Assembly: GCA_947063855.1 (NCBI GenBank)
Contig: CAMSTW010000028.1
Coordinates: forward strand, 1-41,769
DNA length: 41,769 nt
Reading direction: 5' to 3'
From: an uncultured Dorea sp.
GTDB lineage: Bacteria > Bacillota > Clostridia > Lachnospirales > Lachnospiraceae
Positions within the stretch are counted from its first letter, which is position 1. The number at the start of each line of letters is the position of its first letter. The notes below the pieces were generated by a model. It was not told the DNA's origin. It worked only from the letters and a program-made list of their open reading frames with translations, and ran no database searches. Shown one piece after another: positions 1 to 6,906 of the stretch. Position numbers and translations under genes: made by a program.

Positions 1-2
1 AG

Positions 3-230
3 GGCAGCAGGCTTTCCGGGGGTTCTCTATGTTGTACTAACTGAACAGTGCCGACGGGAAATCTGGATAGTAAAACCAGTGATGATGTAATTGGACTTTT
101 AAGAATGACCAGTAAAGAATTTCATCAGACGATTGTTATGATCACGCATAATCCAGAAATCGCACAAATGGCAGATAGAATTGTGCGAATTGAAGATGGG
201 AGGATCATTTTACCTGCTGAATCATACTAA
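3..230 (+). pseudogene. Remnant of an ABC transporter ATP-binding subunit (C-terminal part)
   Basis: The open stretch from GTG at 48 to TAA at 228-230 encodes the end of a MacB/LolD-type ABC ATPase. It has the PTGNLD segment that follows Walker B, the H-loop (ITHNPEIA) and the closing DRIVRIEDGRI segment. The Walker B DE residues are missing, and an in-frame TGA sits at 42-44. In the same frame just upstream, positions 12-23 read LSGG, the ABC signature. The spacing from there to PTGNLD is about half the usual distance, consistent with an internal deletion. No permease gene follows. The window edge hides the N-terminus, so a neighbouring intact gene cannot be excluded, but this piece cannot make a working ATPase. 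Confidence 0.7.
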
Positions 231-449
231 ATTCTGGTTTTGGTAATGTAACCAGAGGATACAACCAAATAAATCAGACATATATTGCAAAGTTTTTGGA
301 TGTTACTGTTTTCTGTTTTCGGAAAAACAGAGGAACTATCAAGGCTATAGAGTGAGAGTGGGAAGGAATGGCAGGCGGGGAGGTACTTCTTTTATGACGG
401 CCTGACAATAGGAATAATTTATATAATTTTTATATTTTTAAGAAATTTG

Positions 450-476
450 TTAGCACTCACTGAAAAAGAGTGCTAA
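450..476 (+). promoter_or_regulatory. CIRCE element (HrcA operator)
   Basis: TTAGCACTC at 450-458 and GAGTGCTAA at 468-476 are separated by 9 bases. This is an exact match to the CIRCE consensus bound by the heat-shock repressor HrcA. It lies about 125 bp upstream of the htpG start and just upstream of the -35 box at 484, so htpG here is predicted to be under HrcA control. Confidence 0.96.
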
Positions 477-483
477 TTTCCTA

Positions 484-512
484 TTGACTTTTAAAATCCC
501 AGGTATTATCAT
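484..512 (+). promoter_or_regulatory. Sigma-A type promoter of htpG
   Basis: TTGACT (484-489), a 17-bp spacer and TATCAT (507-512) form a good vegetative promoter immediately downstream of CIRCE. Transcription would start near 519, leaving a leader of roughly 80 nt before the ATG at 602. Confidence 0.75.
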
Positions 513-601
513 ATCTGTTAGGCGGGAAAAGCATGAACTTCGTCTGATAAGATGAGATTAAGGAAAGTAAAATATTTTAAAATGAGGTAGGAGTGATAAA
601 G

Positions 602-2686
602 ATGGCAGCAAAGAAAGGAAATCTATCAATCAGCAGTGAGAATATATTCCCGATTATCAAGAAGTGGGTATATTCTGATCATGATATCTTCGCACGCGAG
701 ATGATATCGAACGGGTGCGACGCGATCACGAAGCTTAAGAAACTGGACATGATGGGAGAGTACCAGTTACCGGATGATTACAAACCGGCGATCAAGGTGG
801 AGGTGAATCCGGAAGAGAAGACACTGAAGTTCACCGATAACGGCCTTGGTATGACGGCGGAAGAGGTAGAAGAGTATATCACGCAGATTGCGTTCTCAGG
901 AGCGACAGAATTCCTTGAGAAATATAAGGACAAGACGACAGAGGACGATATGATCGGTCATTTCGGACTTGGCTTCTATTCTGCATTCATGGTAGCAGAT
1001 GAGGTGCATATCGATACACTTTCTTATAAGGAAGGGGCGGCGCCGGTACACTGGGTCAGCGACGGCGGTACAGAGTACGAGATGGACGAAGGCAATAAGG
1101 AGGGCGTGGGAACAGAGATTACTTTGTACCTGAACGATGACAGCATCGAGTTCTCCAACGAGTACCGTGTGAGAGAGGTACTTGAGAAGTACTGTTCCTT
1201 CATGCCGGTAGAGATCTTCCTTAGCAAGGCGAATGCAGAGCCGGAGTATGAGACCATCGACGAAGCGGATCTTAAGGAAGATGATGTTGTCGTAGAGCAC
1301 ATCCACGAAGAAGCCAAGATGGAAGAGAAGGAGAATGAAGACGGCGTAAAAGAGATGGTCGAGGTAGAGCCGGCGAAGGAGAAGGTCAAGATCGAGAAGC
1401 GCCCGGTTTCCATAAGCGATATCCATCCGTTGTGGACGAAGCATCCGAACGACTGCTCGGATGAGGACTACCAGGAGTTCTACCGCAAGGTATTCTTAGA
1501 TTACAAGGAGCCGTTATTCTGGATTCACCTGAATATGGATTATCCGTTCAACCTCAAGGGGATCCTGTATTTCCCAAGGATCAATACAGAATATGATTCC
1601 ATTGAGGGAACGATCAAGTTATATAACAACCAGGTATTTATCGCGGACAATATCAAGGAAGTTATTCCAGAGTTCCTGATGGTATTAAAAGGCGTGATTG
1701 ATTGTCCGGATCTTCCGCTGAACGTGTCAAGAAGCGCGCTGCAGAACGACGGATTTGTCAATAAGATTGCCGATTACATTTCCAAGAAGGTGGCTGACAA
1801 GCTGACGGGGATGTGCAAGACGAAGCGGGAAGACTATGAGAAATACTGGGATGATATCAGTCCGTTCATCAAGTTTGGCTGCTTAAAGGACGAGAAGTTC
1901 TGTGACAAGATGAAGGATTCCATCCTGTTCAAGAATATTGACGGGAAGTATCTGTCCCTTAAAGACTGCATCGAGGAGAACGGCGGAGAGGTCGTTGAGC
2001 CGAATGATAAGAAAGAGGAAGAGGGCGATAACGCCAAAGATGCAGAGAATACCGATGAGAACAAGGTAGAAGAGATTAAGACTACCATCTACTATGTGAC
2101 GGATGAGATTCAGCAGAGCCAGTACATCAACATGTTCCGGAACCAGGGACAGGATGCGGTGATTTTAAGCCATAACATTGATTCCCCGTTTATCACGCAG
2201 TTAGAGCAGAAGAATCCGAATATCCGCTTCCAGAGAATTGACGCGGATGTAACGGATAATGTGAAGGAAGAGGTTGCGGAGGAAGATAAGGAAGCTTTCA
2301 AGGCCACAGCTGACAGCCTGATTGAGATCTTCCGCAAAGAACTTGGCAACGACAAGCTGGATGTGAAGATTGAGAAACTCAAAGACGAGAAGGTTGCGTC
2401 TATGATCACACTATCCGAGCAGAGCCGCCGTATGCAGGAGATGATGAAGATGTACGGCATGGGCAATATGGGCGGTATGGATATGGGCGGCGACAGCACG
2501 CTGATACTGAATGCGAACCATCCGCTTGTGAAGTTCGTGGTTGACAATAAGGAGAATGAGAATGTATCCATCATCTGCAAGCAGTTATATGACCTGGCGA
2601 TGCTGGCACACAAGCCGCTGAACCCGGATGAGATGACGGCGTTCGTACAGAGAAGCAATGAGGTTATGATGCTCCTTACAAAATAA
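602..2686 (+). CDS. htpG: Molecular chaperone HtpG (bacterial Hsp90)
   Basis: This is an ATP-dependent Hsp90 chaperone that acts as a cytosolic homodimer on late folding intermediates. The N-terminal GHKL ATPase shows the expected motifs: EMISNGCDA (helix with the catalytic Glu), DNGLGM, and GHFGLGFYSAF of the lid and nucleotide pocket. The middle domain (WTKHPND, NVSRSALQ) and C-terminal dimerisation domain follow. An acidic charged linker (about residues 215-265) is longer than in E. coli HtpG, and a Met/Gly-rich stretch precedes the C-terminal end. The ATG at 602 is preferred to the in-frame GTG at 593, because AGGAG at 589-593 is spaced 8 nt from the ATG and MAAKKGNLSI fits the family N-terminus. 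The product is 694 aa. It is monocistronic, with a CIRCE-bearing promoter upstream and a hairpin downstream. Confidence 0.97.
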   Translation: MAAKKGNLSISSENIFPIIKKWVYSDHDIFAREMISNGCDAITKLKKLDMMGEYQLPDDYKPAIKVEVNPEEKTLKFTDNGLGMTAEEVEEYITQIAFSGATEFLEKYKDKTTEDDMIGHFGLGFYSAFMVADEVHIDTLSYKEGAAPVHWVSDGGTEYEMDEGNKEGVGTEITLYLNDDSIEFSNEYRVREVLEKYCSFMPVEIFLSKANAEPEYETIDEADLKEDDVVVEHIHEEAKMEEKENEDGVKEMVEVEPAKEKVKIEKRPVSISDIHPLWTKHPNDCSDEDYQEFYRKVFLDYKEPLFWIHLNMDYPFNLKGILYFPRINTEYDSIEGTIKLYNNQVFIADNIKEVIPEFLMVLKGVIDCPDLPLNVSRSALQNDGFVNKIADYISKKVADKLTGMCKTKREDYEKYWDDISPFIKFGCLKDEKFCDKMKDSILFKNIDGKYLSLKDCIEENGGEVVEPNDKKEEEGDNAKDAENTDENKVEEIKTTIYYVTDEIQQSQYINMFRNQGQDAVILSHNIDSPFITQLEQKNPNIRFQRIDADVTDNVKEEVAEEDKEAFKATADSLIEIFRKELGNDKLDVKIEKLKDEKVASMITLSEQSRRMQEMMKMYGMGNMGGMDMGGDSTLILNANHPLVKFVVDNKENENVSIICKQLYDLAMLAHKPLNPDEMTAFVQRSNEVMMLLTK

Positions 2687-2748
2687 ATGAGGAAGTAAGA
2701 GTGCTTCCAACTAATTTATGGTGAAGTACTGATGTGAATCGAATGATG

Positions 2749-2788
2749 GGGAACGCAAGCCGGGAAGAACTCCTGGCGATGCGTTCCC
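2749..2788 (+). terminator. Hairpin terminator after htpG
   Basis: GGGAACGCA (2749-2757) pairs with TGCGTTCCC (2780-2788). A second inner stem, GCCGGGA with TCCTGGC, extends it into a long hairpin. The T-tract behind it is weak (TGTTTGG), so termination may be partial or factor-assisted. Confidence 0.6.
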
Positions 2789-2865
2789 TGTTTGGATATA
2801 ATGAAGCATGAGGTGAATTGCACGCTATGCGTCGGATTTAAGGCAAGAAAAGAATGGAATATGGA

Positions 2866-3831
2866 TTATGAAATCTCAGAAGTTTTTAAGGGCATATTTG
2901 TCCAGTGTCCGTCTTCTTCCATATAATAATAATCGTCTCCGGTTGAAGGATTCATATCCTTGCCGTGGAGCTGGCGGTATGCGCGGGGACTGATGTTATA
3001 GTATTTCTCAAAAGTGCTCCCAAAGTGCTGTCTGCTGTTATAGCCAGACTGAAAGGCAACATCCGTGACGGAGAGCGAGCTGTTAACCAGAAGGAAAGCG
3101 GCGTGCTCCAGTCGTTTCTGATTGATATAATCTGTAATGGTACAATTCAAATATCTGGAGAACAGGGACTGCAGGTAAGACTTATTGATACCGGCGTGTT
3201 CTGCCAGCTGAGGAACCCGTATCTCTTCTGTCAGGTGGGAGGAGATATAATCCTGGGCTCTTCTGAGGTAGAGCATACCGGTATTCTTGTTGTGGTTCAG
3301 GACGCACTTAGAGAGCTCCAGCATCATCCGCTGAAATAACAGGCGGATCAGGCATATCTGGTCAGGCGTATAGCTGTCTGACGGGTTCTGCATGACATTC
3401 TTGAACGGGATGCCGTTTCGTAACTGATTAATCAGGTCTTTCAGGGAATAGCCCAGATGCTCCGTGTCATTTCCAATAAAATGTTCACCCGGATGCCGGC
3501 AGAATCCGGCGAAGGCCGGGCTTTCGGCGAATAAGCTGCTTAAACATATACCGGTTTCAGAACGCAGGCATGAGAATTCCAGGTTCAGGATGGAACAGGG
3601 GCGGCCCTGGGGGATCGTGAGCTGGTGCAGGATATCGGCGGACAGGAAGATAAACTGCTGTTCCTTCAGGCGGAATTCCTGGTTGTTTACATGGATCAGG
3701 CAGCTGCCCTTGGTTACGTACATAATCTCACACGGAGGATGGCTGTGGGGATGCATGCTGTATTCGGGCAGATTCAGTGCATAGAATGCAGTGATTGCGA
3801 TATATGGATTGCGGATTTCAAATAAACTCAT
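2866..3831 (-). CDS. AraC family transcriptional regulator
   Basis: This is a 321-aa one-component regulator. The N-terminal half is a cupin-like sensing domain, with MHPHSHPPCEIMYV typical of the AraC_binding fold. The C-terminal 100 residues form a double helix-turn-helix: IRVPQLAEHAGINKSYL is the first HTH, and VTDVAFQSGYNSRQHFGSTF the second, conserved one. The start at 3831 is chosen over a further upstream ATG (3873) because AAGGAAG lies just ahead of it and MSLFEIRNP fits the cupin start. It is transcribed away from the ATPase cassette and shares its upstream region. The closest sugar gene is the GH4 glycosidase at 6907, but nothing in the sequence proves the target. A carbohydrate-responsive role is inference from the family. 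Confidence 0.9.
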   Translation of the reverse strand: MSLFEIRNPYIAITAFYALNLPEYSMHPHSHPPCEIMYVTKGSCLIHVNNQEFRLKEQQFIFLSADILHQLTIPQGRPCSILNLEFSCLRSETGICLSSLFAESPAFAGFCRHPGEHFIGNDTEHLGYSLKDLINQLRNGIPFKNVMQNPSDSYTPDQICLIRLLFQRMMLELSKCVLNHNKNTGMLYLRRAQDYISSHLTEEIRVPQLAEHAGINKSYLQSLFSRYLNCTITDYINQKRLEHAAFLLVNSSLSVTDVAFQSGYNSRQHFGSTFEKYYNISPRAYRQLHGKDMNPSTGDDYYYMEEDGHWTNMPLKTSEIS

Positions 3832-4051
3832 GTTGGTCTTCCTTTCTCTGAAATGCAGACAAAACAGAATCATAGTGTTGAAATATGCAGAGCTGTTCGT
3901 AGGATATCTGTATATTATAACATAATATCAGTATAACACATGTGAGGTCGGGGGAAATACTAATATTATGGAATCTACGGTCTCGAAATTATGGTCTGGT
4001 TTTACTGATATGCGGAATGTGTTATGCGGAATTTATTTGCCTTTGATCGCA

Positions 4052-4080
4052 TTGAAGAAAATGTTACCATATGATATGAT
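4052..4080 (+). promoter_or_regulatory. Promoter of the ATPase/PIN/RNA ligase cassette
   Basis: TTGAAG (4052-4057), a 17-bp spacer and TATGAT (4075-4080) lie 35 bp upstream of the ATPase start, with AAGGAGA at 4101-4107 as ribosome binding site. No obvious operator palindrome overlaps it. Confidence 0.65.
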
Positions 4081-4114
4081 ATTTTAAAATTAGAAAATAC
4101 AAGGAGACGATGTT

Positions 4115-5515
4115 ATGCTAAGGAATCTGCGTATAAAAAATTTTAAGGGATGGAAAGATACAGGTGTGATTAATCTTGCGCCTATTACGGTATTGTTTGG
4201 CAGCAACAGTTCAGGAAAATCCAGTATAGGACAATTTCTGGTTATGCTTAAACAAACAGTACGCCAGTCGGACAGAAAGACGGTACTGCTCTTAAATGGT
4301 CCGCAGGCATCTGTAGATTTGGGTTCTGTATCGGATGTTTTTTATGACCATAAGCTAGATGAAGACATGGAATTTAGTTATAAATGGGATATGGATGCAA
4401 AGGCAGAATTAGAAACTACCGGCGAAAAAGAATTTTATGATCAGATTGAATTTGAAGGAGATATTAAAGTAAGTGATCCTGAGACACGGTATCTGGAGGT
4501 TAATGCGTTCAAATATCATCTTTATAACAAAGAAAAACTGCAATTGTCAGTTGGAATGAGAAAAGGGACTGAGGAAAAGGGGAGTCGTAATTATATATTA
4601 GATTCAGATAATAATTTTAAGAGAATAAAAGCGGGAAGAGGAGGGAAGTTAACCGAGCCGGTTAAGTTCTATGGCTTTTCCGACGCAGCGCTGGCATATT
4701 ATAAGGATTCGGATTTTCTGCAGGATCTGAACCTCTATCAGGAAGATTTTTTTTCAAAGTTTTATTATCTTGGACCTATGCGGACGGAGACGAAGAGATC
4801 TTATAGTTGGTCCGGCGTGAATCCGGAAGGTGTGGGGGATGCAGGAGAAAATACGATCGCTGCAATCTTATCAGCAAAGAAGCAGGATAAAAAACTTAGG
4901 TTTCAAAATACCCATTATAAAGATTTTGAGGTTATTATCAGTGAGTCATTGAAAAAGATGGGATTAATTGAGGAATATAAAGTCGAAAGGATTGGCGACC
5001 GTCAGGAATATGAAGTGAAAGTGAGAATTAAGGGGGCGGGCCGGTTTGTTGGACTGCCGGACGTCGGGTTTGGCGTATCGCAGGTTTTACCTGTTATTGT
5101 ACAATTATTCTACGTTCCGGATAATTCCGTGATTTTCATTGAACAGCCGGAGATCCATCTTCATCCCAACGCTCAGGCGTTATTGGCAGATGTGATTATG
5201 GATGCAGTTAATATGCGGGAAGATGGGAAAGACAGAAATGTACAGATCATAATTGAAACACATTCCGAGCATTTACTGCGAAGATTTCAACGCAGAATTT
5301 CAGAGGAAAAATTACCGGCTTCTGATATACAGGCATATTTTGCCCAGAATAACCGGCAGGCATCAAAGCTTGAAAAGTTGGAGGTCGATAAGTACGGGAA
5401 TATATTGAATTGGCCGGAAGGATTTTTTGGAGATATGGAAGATGATATGTATCATCAGTCTATGAATGCACTCAGCCGGAGAATGGCAGAGAGGGATAAG
5501 CGGGATGAACAATAA
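4115..5515 (+). CDS. AAA family ATPase, DUF3696/OLD-like
   Basis: This 466-aa ABC/SMC-class ATPase is of the kind found with nuclease partners in anti-phage systems. Walker A GSNSSGKSS is at residues 29-37. Walker B with the catalytic Glu pair, VIFIEQPEIHLHP, is at about 339-351. An H-containing motif (IETHSEHLLRRF) comes near 388. The C-terminal segment with DKYGNILNWPEGFFGD is characteristic of DUF3696 proteins. There is no transmembrane or fused nuclease domain, so the effector is presumably the overlapping downstream PIN gene (11-nt overlap). Local base use is AT-rich compared with htpG and the GH4 gene, suggesting transfer. By analogy with PARIS and OLD-type systems it could sense infection and gate a nuclease. 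That function is inference. Confidence 0.85.
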   Translation: MLRNLRIKNFKGWKDTGVINLAPITVLFGSNSSGKSSIGQFLVMLKQTVRQSDRKTVLLLNGPQASVDLGSVSDVFYDHKLDEDMEFSYKWDMDAKAELETTGEKEFYDQIEFEGDIKVSDPETRYLEVNAFKYHLYNKEKLQLSVGMRKGTEEKGSRNYILDSDNNFKRIKAGRGGKLTEPVKFYGFSDAALAYYKDSDFLQDLNLYQEDFFSKFYYLGPMRTETKRSYSWSGVNPEGVGDAGENTIAAILSAKKQDKKLRFQNTHYKDFEVIISESLKKMGLIEEYKVERIGDRQEYEVKVRIKGAGRFVGLPDVGFGVSQVLPVIVQLFYVPDNSVIFIEQPEIHLHPNAQALLADVIMDAVNMREDGKDRNVQIIIETHSEHLLRRFQRRISEEKLPASDIQAYFAQNNRQASKLEKLEVDKYGNILNWPEGFFGDMEDDMYHQSMNALSRRMAERDKRDEQ

Positions 5516-6038
5516 GATCATTATGGATACAAATGTGGCTGTGAAAGCGGCAACTCCATGGCAGGATTGTAAGGATGAAGAATTGTATGTGCAGAAAAAA
5601 TGTGCGGAGTTTATAGAGCGATTTGTGACTGATCCGGGGAGTAAAATGGTACTGGATTTGGATTATGAGATAATAAAGGAATATAGAAACAGAATTCCCA
5701 GGAATACAGACCTGGGAAAGATATTCTGGCGTTGGTTTAATACTTATATAGGCCAAATCTCCTTTGATGATATGATTAAATTGGAAAAAGATTCAGATGG
5801 GAATTATGTTATGTTTCCATTGGAAGAAAGAACAGTAAAGTTTGATATGAGTGACAGGAAATTTGTGGCTTTGGCAAGAGCACATACGGAACAGCCCCCT
5901 ATAATTGAAGCAACCGATGGCAAATGGCTCGGATATAAAGATGTGTTTGAAGAATATGGAGTACATATAGAATTTTTGGATATGGATTATGCTGCGATGA
6001 TGTATGAGAGAAAGACCGTTAATAAGAGGAACTTTTGA
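5505..6038 (+). CDS. PIN-domain-like ribonuclease, partner of the AAA ATPase
   Basis: This 177-aa protein reads as a PIN-type metal-dependent nuclease. An N-terminal beta strand ends in IIMDTN (Asp8). An acidic helix carries DYEIIKEYRNRI, a DMSDRKFVALARA segment supplies another Asp, and a late TDGKW supplies the last acidic residue. The ATG at 5505 is preferred to the in-frame one at 5466 because GAGAGG is well spaced ahead of it and the PIN fold begins there. The gene overlaps the ATPase by 11 nt and runs into the RNA ligase gene, so all three are translationally coupled. PIN enzymes usually cleave RNA, often tRNA or mRNA. The specific target cannot be read from sequence. Confidence 0.7.
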   Translation: MNNKIIMDTNVAVKAATPWQDCKDEELYVQKKCAEFIERFVTDPGSKMVLDLDYEIIKEYRNRIPRNTDLGKIFWRWFNTYIGQISFDDMIKLEKDSDGNYVMFPLEERTVKFDMSDRKFVALARAHTEQPPIIEATDGKWLGYKDVFEEYGVHIEFLDMDYAAMMYERKTVNKRNF

Positions 6039-6040
6039 CT

Positions 6041-6709
6041 ATGTTTTATAAATTCCCTTCCACACCATATATTGAGATAGACATGACTATGAAAAGAAGT
6101 GATAAAATTCTGCAGAAGTATGAGGTGGAAGATATATTAAGCCGGCCAATAACAGTAGAAGAAAAGATAGACGGTGCCAATTTGGGTATTTCATTCAATA
6201 GTAGTGGAGAACTGCAGTTACAGAACAGAGGCAACTTTTTGACAATGCCGCTTGAAGGGCAATGGAAACCACTGGACAAATGGATTGCATGTCATGAGGC
6301 AGCAATTTTTGATGAACTCATGGATAGATATATTTTGTTTGGGGAATGGTGTTATGCAAAACATTCGATATATTATAGTGCACTTCCAGATTGGTTTATC
6401 GGATTTGATATTTACGATATAGACAGGAAAAGGTTTTTATCTGTTGAAAGACGTAATAGTTTAATGGAGAAAATGAGAGTTGAAGTGGTTCCGAAGTTAG
6501 GATATGGAAGTTATGAGCTTAGAGAATTATCTCATTTTTTCAAAAAATCAAACTATGGAGATGAAGATTGTGAGGGTATTTATATCAGACAGGATCATGG
6601 AAAATATCTAAAACGCCGGGCAAAGATGGTTCGCACAGAATTTAAACAGGATATCACAGATCATTGGTCGAAGAGGAAATTAGAATGCAATAGTGTGTGT
6701 TGGAAATAA
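6041..6709 (+). CDS. RNA ligase family protein (T4 Rnl2-like nucleotidyltransferase)
   Basis: This 222-aa protein carries the covalent nucleotidyltransferase motifs in order. Motif I is EKIDGAN, with Lys42 as the predicted adenylated residue. Motif III is LFGEWCYAKH, IIIa is FIGFDIYD, IV is EGIYIR, and V is a RAKMVR segment. These are the motifs of ATP-dependent RNA ligases, which seal 3'-OH/5'-PO4 RNA ends. It is short: there is room only for the adenylation domain, with little or no C-terminal accessory domain. A TTG at 6035 overlaps the PIN stop codon, but AAGAGGA (6024-6030) is better spaced for the ATG at 6041. Coupling of a sealing enzyme to a PIN nuclease suggests repair, reversal or toxin control. 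That is inference. Confidence 0.82.
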   Translation: MFYKFPSTPYIEIDMTMKRSDKILQKYEVEDILSRPITVEEKIDGANLGISFNSSGELQLQNRGNFLTMPLEGQWKPLDKWIACHEAAIFDELMDRYILFGEWCYAKHSIYYSALPDWFIGFDIYDIDRKRFLSVERRNSLMEKMRVEVVPKLGYGSYELRELSHFFKKSNYGDEDCEGIYIRQDHGKYLKRRAKMVRTEFKQDITDHWSKRKLECNSVCWK

Positions 6710-6722
6710 TAGAATTGTTCGG

Positions 6723-6770
6723 CTGTTGAAGTTAAATAAATACGGCAATATCTTGCATTTCCCGGATTAG
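6723..6770 (+). pseudogene. Vestige of a DUF3696 ATPase C-terminus
   Basis: This reading frame encodes LNKYGNILHFPD followed by a TAG at 6768. It closely resembles VDKYGNILNWPE in the C-terminus of the ATPase at 4115-5515. No intact gene surrounds it. It looks like the tail of a second, deleted copy left behind by recombination. TTGAAG...TATCTT inside it could also act as a weak promoter for the next gene. Confidence 0.5.
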
Positions 6771-6829
6771 ACCGCAATACTTTACACATGAAAGAAAAAA
6801 GAAGCTTATAATAAGACCATACAAAACAA

Positions 6830-6881
6830 GGCGCTCTTGAGGGTCTTTCACAAATGAACCAGGAGATCTTCAATGAGCGCG
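6830..6881 (+). other. Imperfect inverted repeat in the leader of the GH4 gene
   Basis: GCGCTCTTGA (6831-6840) and TCAATGAGCGC (6870-6880) form an imperfect hairpin about 13 nt ahead of the ribosome binding site AGGAGGT (6894-6900). It could be an operator or an RNA hairpin. There is no T-run, so it is not a standard terminator. Confidence 0.35.
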
Positions 6882-6906
6882 AAGAGGAGAATCAGGAGGT
6901 ATTGTT

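Larger units (their letters stand above)
231..592. other. Intergenic region upstream of htpG
   Basis: This 362-bp stretch has no gene I can support. Its right half holds the CIRCE operator and promoter listed separately. Around 313-330 there is a small hairpin (CTGTTTT/AAAACAG arms) without a T-run, so it is not a convincing terminator. A TATAAT hexamer at 422-427 lies just upstream of CIRCE and could be the -10 of a second promoter, but its best -35 (402-407) is only 14 bp away. Confidence 0.6.

Noticed and set aside
896..1444. Long minus-strand open frames inside htpG (also 2110-2658)
   Set aside because: They are antisense to a strongly conserved chaperone gene, have no domain or ribosome binding site, and follow from its codon bias.
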